64,000 bases of DNA, from positions 103,374-167,373 of the forward strand of contig JAOANE010000046.1 in NCBI GenBank assembly GCA_025194985.1, read 5' to 3'. The DNA is from Regnicoccus frigidus. Lineage in GTDB: Bacteria; Cyanobacteriota; Cyanobacteriia; PCC-6307; Cyanobiaceae. Under the pieces are notes generated by a model. That model was not told where the DNA came from. It did not search any database and saw only the letters and a list, made by a program, of their open reading frames with translations. Shown here in pieces: positions 9,695 to 20,312 of the stretch. Numbering within the stretch: position 1 is the stretch's first letter; every line of letters begins with the position of its first letter. Made by a program: the position numbers and the translations under genes.

Positions 9695-10942
9695 TCAGCT
9701 CATCCGGCGGAAGGCGAGGCAAACATTGTGACCGCCGAACCCAAAGGAGTTGGAGAGCACGACATTCAATTTGAGTTCCCGTGCCTTGTTGGGAACGACA
9801 TCCAGATCACAGGCCGGATCGGGATTGTGGTAATTGATCGTAGGAGGCACCAGGTTGTGCTCGATCGCCATCACGGCGGCAACGGCTTCAATGCCGCCGC
9901 TGCCGCCCAGCAGATGGCCGGTCATCGATTTGGTGGAACTCACTGGAATGGTTCTGGCGTGCTCCCCGAGGGCCGACTTGATGGCTGAGGTTTCGTTGCT
10001 GTCGTTGGCCTGGGTGCTGGTGCCGTGGGCATTCACGTAATCCACCTGTTCCGCTTCCAGCCGGGCATCGGCCAGGGCCAGCCGCATGGCTTCGGCGCCG
10101 CCGACGCCACCCGGTGAGGGCGAAGTGATGTGATGGGCATCGCAGGTCATGCCGTAGCCGACGACCTCCGCGAGGATGGTGGCGCCGCGGGAGCGGGCGT
10201 GCTCGAGGCTTTCAAGCACCACCACGCCGGCCCCTTCGCCGATCACGAAGCCATTGCGCTCCGCATCAAACGGGCGGCTGGCCGTGGCGGGATCGTCATT
10301 GCGGCAGGAGAGGGCCTTGGCACTGGCGAAACCGGCCACCCCCAGGGGGGTGATCGCCGATTCGGCTCCGCCGCAAACCATGGCATCGGCCAGGCCGAGC
10401 TGGATCAGGCGATAGGCATCGCCGATGGCGTTGGAGCCGGCGGCACAGGCGGTGGAAGCTGCCGTGCTCGGTCCCTTGGCGCCGATGGCGATGGCGGTCA
10501 GACCAGCCGCCATGTTGGGAATCATCATCGGCACGCAGAACGGGCTGACCCGATCGGGCCCCCGATCAGCCAGCACATGGGCCTGGGTTTCCATCATCAG
10601 CAGCCCACCCACGCCGGAGCCGATGGCCACGCCCACCCGCTCGGGCCGCGCCTCTTTGATCGCCAGACCCGCCTGGGCCACCGCCTGCTTGGCAGCCACC
10701 ACGGCGAACTGGCAGAAGCGATCCCAGCGCTTGGCCTCTTTGCGCTCGATACTGCCGCTGGGATCAAAGTCCTTGACCTCGGCCGCCAGCCGGCAGGCAT
10801 GGCGGGACGCATCAAACAGTGTGATCGGCCCGACGCCGTTACGACCCGTGCTCAACCCTTCCCAATATTGGGAAATGGTGTTGCCGATCGGTGTGACCGC
10901 GCCCAGCCCTGTGACGACGACGCGGCGGAGACCCTCCACCAT
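9695..10942 (-). CDS. fabF: beta-ketoacyl-ACP synthase II
   Basis: FabF condenses malonyl-ACP with acyl-ACP in fatty acid elongation. All catalytic elements are present: the active-site Cys in STACAAGSNAIGDAY, His in NAHGTSTQANDSNE and His in KSMTGHLLGGSGG; the N-terminus is RRVVVTGLGAVTPIGN and the C-terminus NSFGFGGHN. ATG 10942 gives 415 residues; a TTG two codons upstream is less likely. The start is 8 bp after the acpP stop, so acpP and fabF form one unit. Confidence 0.96.
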   Translation of the reverse strand: MVEGLRRVVVTGLGAVTPIGNTISQYWEGLSTGRNGVGPITLFDASRHACRLAAEVKDFDPSGSIERKEAKRWDRFCQFAVVAAKQAVAQAGLAIKEARPERVGVAIGSGVGGLLMMETQAHVLADRGPDRVSPFCVPMMIPNMAAGLTAIAIGAKGPSTAASTACAAGSNAIGDAYRLIQLGLADAMVCGGAESAITPLGVAGFASAKALSCRNDDPATASRPFDAERNGFVIGEGAGVVVLESLEHARSRGATILAEVVGYGMTCDAHHITSPSPGGVGGAEAMRLALADARLEAEQVDYVNAHGTSTQANDSNETSAIKSALGEHARTIPVSSTKSMTGHLLGGSGGIEAVAAVMAIEHNLVPPTINYHNPDPACDLDVVPNKARELKLNVVLSNSFGFGGHNVCLAFRRMS

Positions 10943-10950
10943 CAACAACC

Positions 10951-11193
10951 TCAGGCCTGCTTGTCCTGGATGTACGTCACGGCATCACCAACGGTGGTGA
11001 TGCCTTCGGCGGATTCATCGGGAATCTCGATGTCAAAGGCTTCTTCCAAGGCCATGACCAGCTCGACGGTGTCGAGAGAGTCGGCGCCGAGATCGTTCTG
11101 GAAATTCGATTCGGGCTTCACTTCAGCGGCGTCGACGCTGAGTTGCTCGGCAACGATCGAGCGCACTTTCTCGAAGATCGCTTCCTGTGACAT
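10951..11193 (-). CDS. acpP: acyl carrier protein
   Basis: An 80-residue acidic protein with the phosphopantetheine attachment site DLGADSLDTVELVMALEE (Ser in DSL). It carries growing acyl chains and malonyl groups to FabF and other FAS II enzymes. It is the first gene of the acpP-fabF pair and is divergent from psaC, with a 148-bp shared upstream region. Confidence 0.97.
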   Translation of the reverse strand: MSQEAIFEKVRSIVAEQLSVDAAEVKPESNFQNDLGADSLDTVELVMALEEAFDIEIPDESAEGITTVGDAVTYIQDKQA

Positions 11194-11341
11194 GACCGAT
11201 GAGTGAGAGGCCGCATCCTACGGGTCGCCCTGTCTCAGGCCTTGGCCGATATGAAAAAGGGTGACGGCCCGGCGACGGCTTGCCCAGCGGACCGTTCGCT
11301 GTGGGTACTTTGACCCCACGACGTTCGCTACCAGGCAGGGC

Positions 11342-11587
11342 ATGTCTCATTCCGTCAAGATCTACGACACCTGCATCGGTTGCACCCAGTGCGTCCGGGC
11401 CTGCCCTCTCGATGTCCTTGAGATGGTCCCCTGGGATGGCTGCAAAGCGTCCCAGATCGCTTCGTCACCGCGCACCGAAGACTGCATCGGTTGCAAGCGC
11501 TGTGAGACAGCGTGCCCCACTGACTTCCTCAGTGTTCGCGTCTATCTCGGTGACGAGACCAGCCGCAGCATGGGCCTCTCCTACTGA
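11342..11587 (+). CDS. psaC: photosystem I iron-sulfur subunit PsaC
   Basis: The 81-residue stromal PSI subunit binds the terminal clusters FA and FB. Both motifs are intact: CIGCTQCVRACP (Cys11, 14, 17, 21) and CIGCKRCETACP (Cys48, 51, 54, 58), and the end SRSMGLSY is invariant in the family. The frame extends upstream to 11261, but the ATG at 11342 (MSHSVKIYD) is the universal start. It is divergent from acpP and followed by a strong terminator, so it is expressed alone. Confidence 0.98.
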   Translation: MSHSVKIYDTCIGCTQCVRACPLDVLEMVPWDGCKASQIASSPRTEDCIGCKRCETACPTDFLSVRVYLGDETSRSMGLSY

Positions 11588-11610
11588 GTCCGGCTCCGTC
11601 CTGCAGACCA

Positions 11611-11635
11611 CCCGGCTTCGGCCGGGTTTTTTTTT
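11611..11635 (+). terminator. rho-independent terminator of psaC
   Basis: A perfect GC-rich hairpin CCCGGC-TTCG-GCCGGG (11611-11626) with a stable TTCG tetraloop is followed by nine T residues, 24 bp after the psaC stop codon. Confidence 0.93.
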
Positions 11636-11720
11636 GGTTGTGAGTTCTGCCCTTCTGCTGTCCGATTGGGTCAGGCGCCGGTCAATCCTTTAGAAACAGC
11701 CCAATTCCGGCCCATCGGCC

Positions 11721-13642
<1,922 letters not shown>

Positions 13643-13646
<4 letters not shown>

Positions 13647-14962
13647 CCGTCTTCCCCCTGTCCCCGCAGCTTTTGATGCGTCTGTTCGCGCTTCTCGCCG
13701 CGTTGATCGCCCTGCTGGCCTTCTTCGCCGCCGCTGAGTTCGCCATGATCCGGCTGCGCCCGAGCCGGGTTCAGGTGCTGGCTGCTGAAGGCCATCCCGG
13801 TGCCGCCGCGGTCGACCGGCTGCAGAAGCGTCTGCGGCGGGCCTTGCTCTCCACCCAGCTGGGGGCCGCCCTGGCCCTGGTGGCCCTGGGCTGGGCCGGC
13901 CGTGGGCTGGCCGTCCGCCTGGATCCCCAGACTGGGCGGCCCTGGATCGATGTATTGGTGTTTCTGGGTCTGGTCTGCCTGGCCACCCTGCTGGGCGGCT
14001 TGTTACCCAAAGCCTGGGTGATGCACAACCCGGAGGTGTCGGCCCTGCGCCTGGCACCGGTGCTGGAGTCGGCGAACCGCACCCTCTCGCCCCTGCTCTC
14101 GCTGCTTGAACGCCTGGCCGATGGCCTGCTGAAGCTGCTGGGGCTGCCGCGCCACTGGGACGCCCTGGTGCCGGGCCTCTCAGCCGGGGAGCTCGAAACC
14201 CTGATCGAATCCAACAGCGTGACCGGCTTGATGCCCGATGAACGCAACATTCTTGAAGGGGTGTTCTCCCTGCGCGACACACCGGTGCGCGAGGTGATGG
14301 TGCCCCGTTCCGGCATGGTCACCCTGCCGCTCGATGCCTGCTTCGCCGAGATGATGGATGCCGTCCATGCCACCCATCACGCCCGCTTTCCAGTGATCGG
14401 TGACTCCCTCGACGATGTCCGCGGCCTGCTCGATCTGCGCCGGTTGGCCGAACCAATCGCCCGGGGCCTGCTGCAGGGAACCACCCGGCTGGCCCCCTTC
14501 ATCTCACCGGTGACGAGCGTGCAGGAAACGACCTCCTTGGCTGAGCTGCTGCCCCTGATCCGCAGCGGTCAGCCGCTGCTGCTGGTGGTGGATGAACATG
14601 GAGGCACCGAGGGCCTGGTCACGGTGGCCGATCTCACCGGTGAGATCGTCGGCGATGAGGACAACAGTCAGTCAGGCGTGGCCGATCTCCAGCAGATCGA
14701 TGCCGACAGCTGGCTGGTGGCTGGGGATCTCGAGGTCGTCGAGCTCAACCGTCAACTGGGATTGCGCCTGCCCGAAGCCGAAGGGCACCACACCCTGGCT
14801 GGCTTCCTGCTGGAGCGCTTGCAGCACATTCCCAGCCGGGGCGAGAGCATGCGCTGGAAGGGCGATCACTTCGAGATCAGCTCCATGGATGGTCCCCGGA
14901 TCGAGCGGGTGCTGATCACCCGCCGGGCTGCCGAAGAGACGGCCCACGAGCCCAATCCCTGA
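13643..14962 (+). CDS. CNNM/CorC-family membrane protein (hemolysin C-like)
   Basis: Order of domains: an N-terminal DUF21/CNNM transmembrane block (LFALLAALIALLAFFAAAEF, then several hydrophobic helices to about residue 130), a CBS-domain pair (VREVMVPRSGM, HARFPVIGD, LLVVDEHGGTEGLVTVADL) and a C-terminal CorC_HlyC domain (DADSWLVAGDLEVVELN, HTLAGFLLERL). Family members are linked to divalent-cation (Mg2+/Co2+) transport. GTG 13643 overlaps the glmS stop by 4 bp (GTGA), suggesting translational coupling; ATG 13676 is an alternative start right before the first helix. Confidence 0.88.
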
Positions 14963-14977
14963 TCATTGATAATGATC
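14961..14977. promoter_or_regulatory. AT-rich palindrome, possible Fur-like operator
   Basis: GATCATT-GAT-AATGATC is a perfect 7-bp inverted repeat overlapping the stop codon of the CNNM gene and ending 47 bp before the next start. It is AT-rich in a GC-rich context and contains GATAAT/ATTATC-like half-sites as in Fur boxes, but does not match the full 19-bp consensus. Confidence 0.3.
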
Positions 14978-15024
14978 TCTTCAGGTCGAAGGATGGTCGC
15001 GTTGACGCGAGTGCTGGGGATGCG

Positions 15025-16032
15025 ATGACCACCGTTCCGATCGAACCGGTCAAGGTGGGCGTCATCGGCATCGGCAACATGGGCTGGCACCACGCCCGCG
15101 TCCTGAGCCTGTTGCGCGATGGCGAACTGGTCGGTGTTGCCGACCTCAACGAGCGTCGCGGGCAACTGGCGGTCGAGCAGTTCGGCTGCCGCTGGTTTTC
15201 CGACTTCGAAGCCCTTCTGCCCCATGTCGAGGCGGTGTGCATCGCTGTTCCGACCCTGTTGCACCATCGGGTCGGCATGGCCTGCCTGCGGGCCGGCGTG
15301 CACGTGATGATCGAAAAGCCGATCGCCGCCAACCAGGAGGAGGCCACCGAGCTGATCCAGGCTGCCGAGGTCGCCCAGCGCCAGCTGCAGGTGGGCCACA
15401 TCGAGCGCTTCAATCCCGCCTTCCGGGAGTTGCTCAAGGTGGTGGCCGATGAGGAGGTGGTGGTGCTCGAAGCACGCCGGCACAGCCCCCATGCCGATCG
15501 CGCCAACGATGTGTCGGTGGTGCTGGATCTGATGATCCATGACATCGATCTGGTGCTCGAGCTCGCCCAGGCTTCGGTGGTGCGGCTGGCGGCGGTCGGT
15601 GGTCGCAGCGCCGAGGGCCCGATCGACTACGTCAATGCCTCTCTAGGTTTCGACAACGGTGTGGTGGCCAGCCTGACGGCCAGCAAGATGGCTCACCGCA
15701 AGATCCGCAGCCTCAGCGCCCACTGCCGGGCCAGCCTGGTGGAAACCGATTTCCTCAACCGCAGCCTCCATATTCATCGCCGCACCCACGAAACGGTGTC
15801 TGCCGACCACGGCGATCTCCTCTACCGCAACGACGGCTTCATCGAAGAGGTGAGCACCACCTCGATCGAACCCCTCTATGCCGAGCTGGAGCACTTCCTG
15901 CAATGCGTGCGCGGCTGCGAGATTCCGGCGGTGAATGGCCAGCAGGCCTCCAGGGCCCTGTTGCTGGCCAACTTGATCGAGCAGGCCGTCGATCAGCCCT
16001 CGCTCTGCATGACGCTTGACGCCCCGATCTGA
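15025..16032 (+). CDS. Gfo/Idh/MocA-family NAD(P)-dependent oxidoreductase
   Basis: The 335-residue protein opens with a Rossmann motif (KVGVIGIGNMGWHHARVL) and has the family signature EKPIAANQEEATEL with the conserved Lys, followed by GHIERFNPAFREL and LDLMIHDIDLVLEL. Relatives act on sugars, inositols, UDP-sugar acids or biliverdin; the GHIERFNPA motif is typical of UDP-N-acetylglucosamine 3-dehydrogenase-like members. Its 3' end overlaps the convergent phosphorylase-kinase-like gene by 40 bp. The substrate cannot be settled from sequence. Confidence 0.85.
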   Translation: MTTVPIEPVKVGVIGIGNMGWHHARVLSLLRDGELVGVADLNERRGQLAVEQFGCRWFSDFEALLPHVEAVCIAVPTLLHHRVGMACLRAGVHVMIEKPIAANQEEATELIQAAEVAQRQLQVGHIERFNPAFRELLKVVADEEVVVLEARRHSPHADRANDVSVVLDLMIHDIDLVLELAQASVVRLAAVGGRSAEGPIDYVNASLGFDNGVVASLTASKMAHRKIRSLSAHCRASLVETDFLNRSLHIHRRTHETVSADHGDLLYRNDGFIEEVSTTSIEPLYAELEHFLQCVRGCEIPAVNGQQASRALLLANLIEQAVDQPSLCMTLDAPI

Positions 16033-19000
16033 ACGGGGCCTGATTCGATTCCCTTGGTGAGATCACGCAGGGCCAGGATCTGCCAGCGGCGGCAGCTGGC
16101 CGGTGAGGCGCGGTAGAAGCTGTCCCAGGCCTCCGCTTTGTGCAGTCCGTAGGCTTCGGCGCTGCTGTCGCCGTGGTCCTGCTGCCAACCGACGCGGACG
16201 GCGTGGCCGATCACCACGTCAAGGGCCAGGTTGTCATCGAAGCGAACCTCAGGATTGGCCCCCACGAAGGCCACCAGGGAAAGCAGGGTCTCGCAGCAGA
16301 GCCGCCGATATTCGGGAGCTTCGATCTTGCTGAGCAGATGCTCCACCAGGGCGGCGAAGTTGCGCTCACCGGGGGTTTTCTCGGAGATCAGAGGGGCGCT
16401 CTCTAGCCGATTACGGCGTTCCAGTTTGTCGCCGATCACCAGGCCGCGGCAGTGGTGGAGCAGATCCCAGACACCGGCATAGAAATCGCGGGGGACCCGT
16501 TGCAGGGCCCCGAGCCGCTGGCGGTGCTGCAGCCAGCGGGTTTCCCCGCTTGGCAGGGTTTCGAGTGCCACCGGTACGTCCCAGCGGACCCGGCCGCTGA
16601 GGTGGAGCTGTTCCTTGCGCCGCAGGGCATCGCGGGCATGGTCCACATCGGCCAGCACGGCCCGGAGGCGGCGACGGATCGCGTGCGGGGGCAGGCTGCA
16701 CAGCGCTTCGAAGGCGTCGCCGGGGCTGAGGTCCTGCTCGGCGGCCAATTCACCGGTGAGCAGCAGTAGCAACTGACCCAGCTGCAGGGTGAGGCTGCCG
16801 CTGAGCAGGGCAGGTTCCAGCCGAGCCAGGCCGTCCAAGGCCAGCAGCAGCTCCTGTTGCAGCATCCATTCGCGCCCGTCTTCGCCGCTGAAGCGGCGGA
16901 TCATGGCGGCGATCGTCGCGCTGCCCTGGGGCTGGGTGATCAGCGAGTCGTGGGTGTAGTTGCGGCCCACCACCAATTGTTTCTGGCGCACCAGCAGGTC
17001 GGTCATGGCATCTTCGAGCTGGGGGTGGACCAGGTCGATCAGGCCGGCGCAGCGGCGCACCACCGACCAGTCGGATTCGCCCAGGCTGCGGCGGTAGATC
17101 TCCTCCACCAGGGCCTGCAACCGCACCGGTCCTCCCTGCGATGGTCCCTGCAGGATCGCGTTCTGACCGAGGCGTCGCACCAGCTGTTCGAGCAGCTCCG
17201 CCTGCTCGCTCAAGGAGGTGCTTCCCCAGAGCCGCTCCGCCAGGTCGGCGATCGGGATCTCTTCGAGCTCCTGCTCCTGCTCGATGGTGAGCGGGTGGTG
17301 GCTGCTGCTCGGCAGCATCGGGGTGGCGGCGATCGAGGCTGCGGAGCTGCCGATCGCCTGGGCCGGTAGGTCCACCCAGCAGGCCCAGGCGCTGAGCGCT
17401 TCGAGCCGATCCAGCCGCACCGGCACCCCCTCGATGCAGCCGCTGGCGAGGGCATGGCCAAGGCGAAGGATGGCCTCCGGATCGCGCTGGAACGGCCCTG
17501 CCGCCACTGGGATGACCAGCAACGGCTGCCCGGATCCGCGCCAGTGGCGCTGGAGCAGGCGCAACTCACCGATCACGGTGTCACCGAGCTGTTCCGGGTC
17601 ATCGACGAGGTAAAAAGTGCCTTCCTCCAGCACCGCCGGCAGGAAGGCGATCAGGCCGGCGCTGTCGTGGTAGACCCGTGCCGTGGCCATGGTCTCCATG
17701 CGAACAGGTGGATGGCCGCTGAGGCCGAGCTTTGCGTTGGCGCCCACCTCGGCCATGCGGGCGGCCAGATCGCGGGAGCCCGCCAGCCGCACCGGCCTGG
17801 CCCCGCCAGCCCAGTCTTCCTCCGTCACGCTCTCTGCGCCGCTCACCGGCAGGCCTGCCGCTTCCAGTGCTGCGGCGATCGAGGCATTGGCGGGTGCCAG
17901 GGCGACGAGCAGTTGCTCGGCGCCGGGCTGGATCGGGTGGCGACGGCCAATGGGATCGATGTCTTCGGGTTTGATCAGCCCGTTGAGCAGCAGATCACCC
18001 AGCCAGGTGAGGCTCTGGGTCCAGAGCAGGGGAACGTTGGCATTGGCGATCCGCGCCTGGCTGCCGGGCTGGAGCCGTTCCGCCTCGATCGACTCCTGCG
18101 GCACCAGATAGAGCTCCGGCAGGAGCGGCAGGCCGTCCACCTCCAGGCTCACCGCCTCCAGCCGCCGCCGCCAGCTCCAGGCTTCCTCCCAGCGCGATTC
18201 ACAGCAGGCAGTGACCAGCTCATAGGCGAAGAACAGCGGCCACTCGCATTCGATCGCTTCGAACTGGGCCAGTTCCTCCCGCTCATAGTGGAGACGGTGG
18301 TGGTCTTCCACCACCGTCTGGTGGCCATCGCGACGAAAGCGTTTGTAGCCATAGAACCCCCCGAGCTCCCGCCGGATCTTGTCCCTGGTGCGCTCGACCA
18401 GCAGGGGATCTTCAACGGCCCAGGCGGGGTAGCCGATCACCGAGAGGCAGGCACTGTCCACCTCCTTGCTGGCCGACTCCCGCGGCAGCAGGGCCTGGAG
18501 AGCGCGGCGCAGGCGCATCACCGGCGGCTGGGGGATGTGCAGGCAGCAGCTCCCGTCGCCATGGGGGCCATAGAGATCGAGCCCATCGAGGGCCTCCAGG
18601 GCCGCCTTGACCAGGCCGATCGAGCTGGCGTTGCGCTCTGGCTCGCCATGGTTGCCCTTGTCGCCCCGCTCCCAGATGCCGTAATCGGCCACCCGGTAGG
18701 CCCGGGCCACGTAATACACCAGGTTCTGCAGGAAATCCCGTTCGTGGTGGCTCTGAACCACGACCAGTCCGGACTTGGTGAGCTGGGCGAGCTGGAGCAG
18801 ATAGAGGGCCGTGGCATCGAGCTGCAGGTGCCCCCAGCCGTCATCGGCCACCACCGGCTCGCCCCGGCAGGTGTCGAATTTGGCGTGGATCGCATCGCCT
18901 CGATCGAGGCTGTTTTTGAAGCGCTCCACCTTGTCGGCCTGGCGCAGCATCGCGACCAGCAGGCCACGCATCAGCATCAAGACTCGCTGCTCCAGCTCGA

Positions 19001-19271
19001 ACACCCGCTGGCTGGCTCCATTGAGGCGGCGGTGTGCCAGGGCCAGCCCCCAGACGCATTGAATCGAATACACGCAGTCGCGGACCCAGGCATCGCCGTA
19101 ATTGCCATGGACGGTGTTGGCGGTGCTGGCCGGCAGCAGGCCGCTGATCGGGTGTTGACGCACCAGCACGGCCCGCTCGATCTGGCCATCGAGGAGCTGA
19201 AGCATCGCCTGGGCTTCGGCATCGGCCAGAACCCGGGGCCCTTGATCGTTGCCTCTGCCTGGGTCTGTCAT
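15993..19271 (-). CDS. GH15-like protein related to phosphorylase kinase alpha/beta subunits
   Basis: This 1,092-residue protein has a glucoamylase-like (GH15) N-terminal half that reads very much like the regulatory alpha/beta subunits of animal phosphorylase kinase: NYGDAWVRDCVYSI (57-70), WGHLQLDATALYLLQLAQ (146-163), YGIWERGDKGNHGEPERNAS (197-216, with a possible acid Glu201), SKEVDSACLSV, IECEWPLFFAYEL and LPLLPELYLVP. The C-terminal 400 residues are helical, with no motif I recognise. No protein-kinase gene is adjacent. It could be a glycan-binding or -hydrolysing enzyme acting on glycogen, or a scaffold; the role is unknown. Its 3' end overlaps the Gfo/Idh gene. Confidence 0.8.
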   Translation of the reverse strand: MTDPGRGNDQGPRVLADAEAQAMLQLLDGQIERAVLVRQHPISGLLPASTANTVHGNYGDAWVRDCVYSIQCVWGLALAHRRLNGASQRVFELEQRVLMLMRGLLVAMLRQADKVERFKNSLDRGDAIHAKFDTCRGEPVVADDGWGHLQLDATALYLLQLAQLTKSGLVVVQSHHERDFLQNLVYYVARAYRVADYGIWERGDKGNHGEPERNASSIGLVKAALEALDGLDLYGPHGDGSCCLHIPQPPVMRLRRALQALLPRESASKEVDSACLSVIGYPAWAVEDPLLVERTRDKIRRELGGFYGYKRFRRDGHQTVVEDHHRLHYEREELAQFEAIECEWPLFFAYELVTACCESRWEEAWSWRRRLEAVSLEVDGLPLLPELYLVPQESIEAERLQPGSQARIANANVPLLWTQSLTWLGDLLLNGLIKPEDIDPIGRRHPIQPGAEQLLVALAPANASIAAALEAAGLPVSGAESVTEEDWAGGARPVRLAGSRDLAARMAEVGANAKLGLSGHPPVRMETMATARVYHDSAGLIAFLPAVLEEGTFYLVDDPEQLGDTVIGELRLLQRHWRGSGQPLLVIPVAAGPFQRDPEAILRLGHALASGCIEGVPVRLDRLEALSAWACWVDLPAQAIGSSAASIAATPMLPSSSHHPLTIEQEQELEEIPIADLAERLWGSTSLSEQAELLEQLVRRLGQNAILQGPSQGGPVRLQALVEEIYRRSLGESDWSVVRRCAGLIDLVHPQLEDAMTDLLVRQKQLVVGRNYTHDSLITQPQGSATIAAMIRRFSGEDGREWMLQQELLLALDGLARLEPALLSGSLTLQLGQLLLLLTGELAAEQDLSPGDAFEALCSLPPHAIRRRLRAVLADVDHARDALRRKEQLHLSGRVRWDVPVALETLPSGETRWLQHRQRLGALQRVPRDFYAGVWDLLHHCRGLVIGDKLERRNRLESAPLISEKTPGERNFAALVEHLLSKIEAPEYRRLCCETLLSLVAFVGANPEVRFDDNLALDVVIGHAVRVGWQQDHGDSSAEAYGLHKAEAWDSFYRASPASCRRWQILALRDLTKGIESGPVQIGASSVMQSEG

Positions 19272-19367
19272 CCTGCCGCTGAACTCCCGGATCGATGGAT
19301 ACCGGCGCGAATGTCGCCGGTAGTCTCCGTAGATTCTCCCCTGCCGTAAACGCGGCCCTCAGCAGCG

Positions 19368-20099
19368 ATGGCGACGGAATCGGTTCAGGCTCCGGCACCC
19401 AGAAGCCGGGTGCTTGGCGTTCCAGTGCATGTCTGCCCCGATGTCTTCGAGGCTGCCCTCGCCCTCCAGGACAGGGGCGGCGGTCAGATCGTCACGCTCA
19501 ATGCTGAGATGACGATGGCGGCGTTGGAGACCCCGGCGCTCCGGGCCGTGATCGAGGCGGCCGAGCTCGTGATCCCCGATGGGGCCGGGGTGGTCTGGGC
19601 GCTGGCTCGGCAGGGCGATCGGGTGCGACGCAGCCCCGGCATTGAACTGGCCCACCGCCTGCTCGGCCATGCCGCTGCTGCCAACTGGCGCGTCGCCTTG
19701 GTGGGGGCCAGCCCGGCGGTGATGGCGGCCCTGGTGGAGCGGTTGCGCGCCCGCTGGCCGGGCCTGAATCTGGTCTTCACCAGCGATGGCTACCAGCAGG
19801 CGGAGGCTTGGCCGGCCCTCGAACAGGGCTTATTGGCCGCCAGGCCTGATCTGGTGCTGGCGGCCCTGGGTGTGCCTCGCCAGGAAACCTGGATCCAACG
19901 CATGCATCGGAGCCAGCCTGGTCTGTGGATGGGGGTGGGCGGAAGTTTCGATGTCTGGGCAGGTACAAAAAAAAGAGCCCCCGCCTGGATGGGAGCGCTG
20001 CAGATCGAATGGTTGTACCGGCTCTATCAGGAACCTCACCGCTGGCGGCGGATGCTGTCACTGCCCGCGTTTGCCTGGGCGGTGCTCCGCGGTGGGTGA
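19368..20099 (+). CDS. WecB/TagA/CpsF-family (GT26) glycosyltransferase
   Basis: The 243-residue product carries the GT26 landmarks: VTLNAEMTMAALETP (catalytic Asp/Glu region), LVIPDGAGVVWALAR, RSPGIELAHRLL, ALVGASPAVM, LVLAALGVPRQETWI and GVGGSFDVWAGTKKRAP. GT26 enzymes add N-acetylmannosamine(uronic acid) or glucose to lipid-linked GlcNAc during teichoic acid, enterobacterial-antigen or exopolysaccharide synthesis. A GlcNAc-1-P lipid transferase (35784-36914) elsewhere in the window could make the acceptor. It is divergent from the phosphorylase-kinase-like gene. Confidence 0.9.
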   Translation: MATESVQAPAPRSRVLGVPVHVCPDVFEAALALQDRGGGQIVTLNAEMTMAALETPALRAVIEAAELVIPDGAGVVWALARQGDRVRRSPGIELAHRLLGHAAAANWRVALVGASPAVMAALVERLRARWPGLNLVFTSDGYQQAEAWPALEQGLLAARPDLVLAALGVPRQETWIQRMHRSQPGLWMGVGGSFDVWAGTKKRAPAWMGALQIEWLYRLYQEPHRWRRMLSLPAFAWAVLRGG

Positions 20100-20126
20100 G
20101 CGTGAAGCCTGCGGCTGATTCGAGAT

Positions 20127-20279
20127 TCAGCGGAAGCCGACGGAGGCTTGCCAGACGAAGGCCAGCAGCAGGAAGAAGAGCGGAATGATCGGCAGGATGT
20201 CGACCAGCGGGCCGAAGGCCTGATACGCCTCAGGAAGCTGGGCCAGCGTCAACACAGCCATGCCGGTGAAAACTGCCAT
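20127..20279 (-). CDS. psbK: photosystem II protein PsbK
   Basis: The minus strand encodes a 50-residue protein with the PsbK core LPEAYQAFGPLVDILPIIP followed by a single membrane helix FFLLLAFVWQASVGFR. In the family, a leader is cleaved before the LPEAY region; here the residue before it is Gln instead of the usual Lys. PsbK is a low-mass PSII core subunit next to CP43. It lies 33 bp downstream of tgt on the same strand, a pairing seen in other cyanobacteria, and is probably co-transcribed with it. Confidence 0.95.
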   Translation of the reverse strand: MAVFTGMAVLTLAQLPEAYQAFGPLVDILPIIPLFFLLLAFVWQASVGFR

Positions 20280-20312
20280 TCCTGGTGCTTAGAAACAAGA
20301 TCAAATCGGACG

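Noticed and set aside
11588..11720. glmS ribozyme upstream of glmS
   Set aside because: The spacer is only about 130 bp, mostly the psaC terminator, and shows no ribozyme core; such ribozymes are mainly in Firmicutes.
17454..19349. 631-codon plus-strand frame opposite the phosphorylase-kinase-like gene
   Set aside because: Antisense shadow; the minus-strand protein has extended family similarity. The same applies to 12840-14282, 24960-26576, 31973-33241 and 35712-37043 (minus strand).
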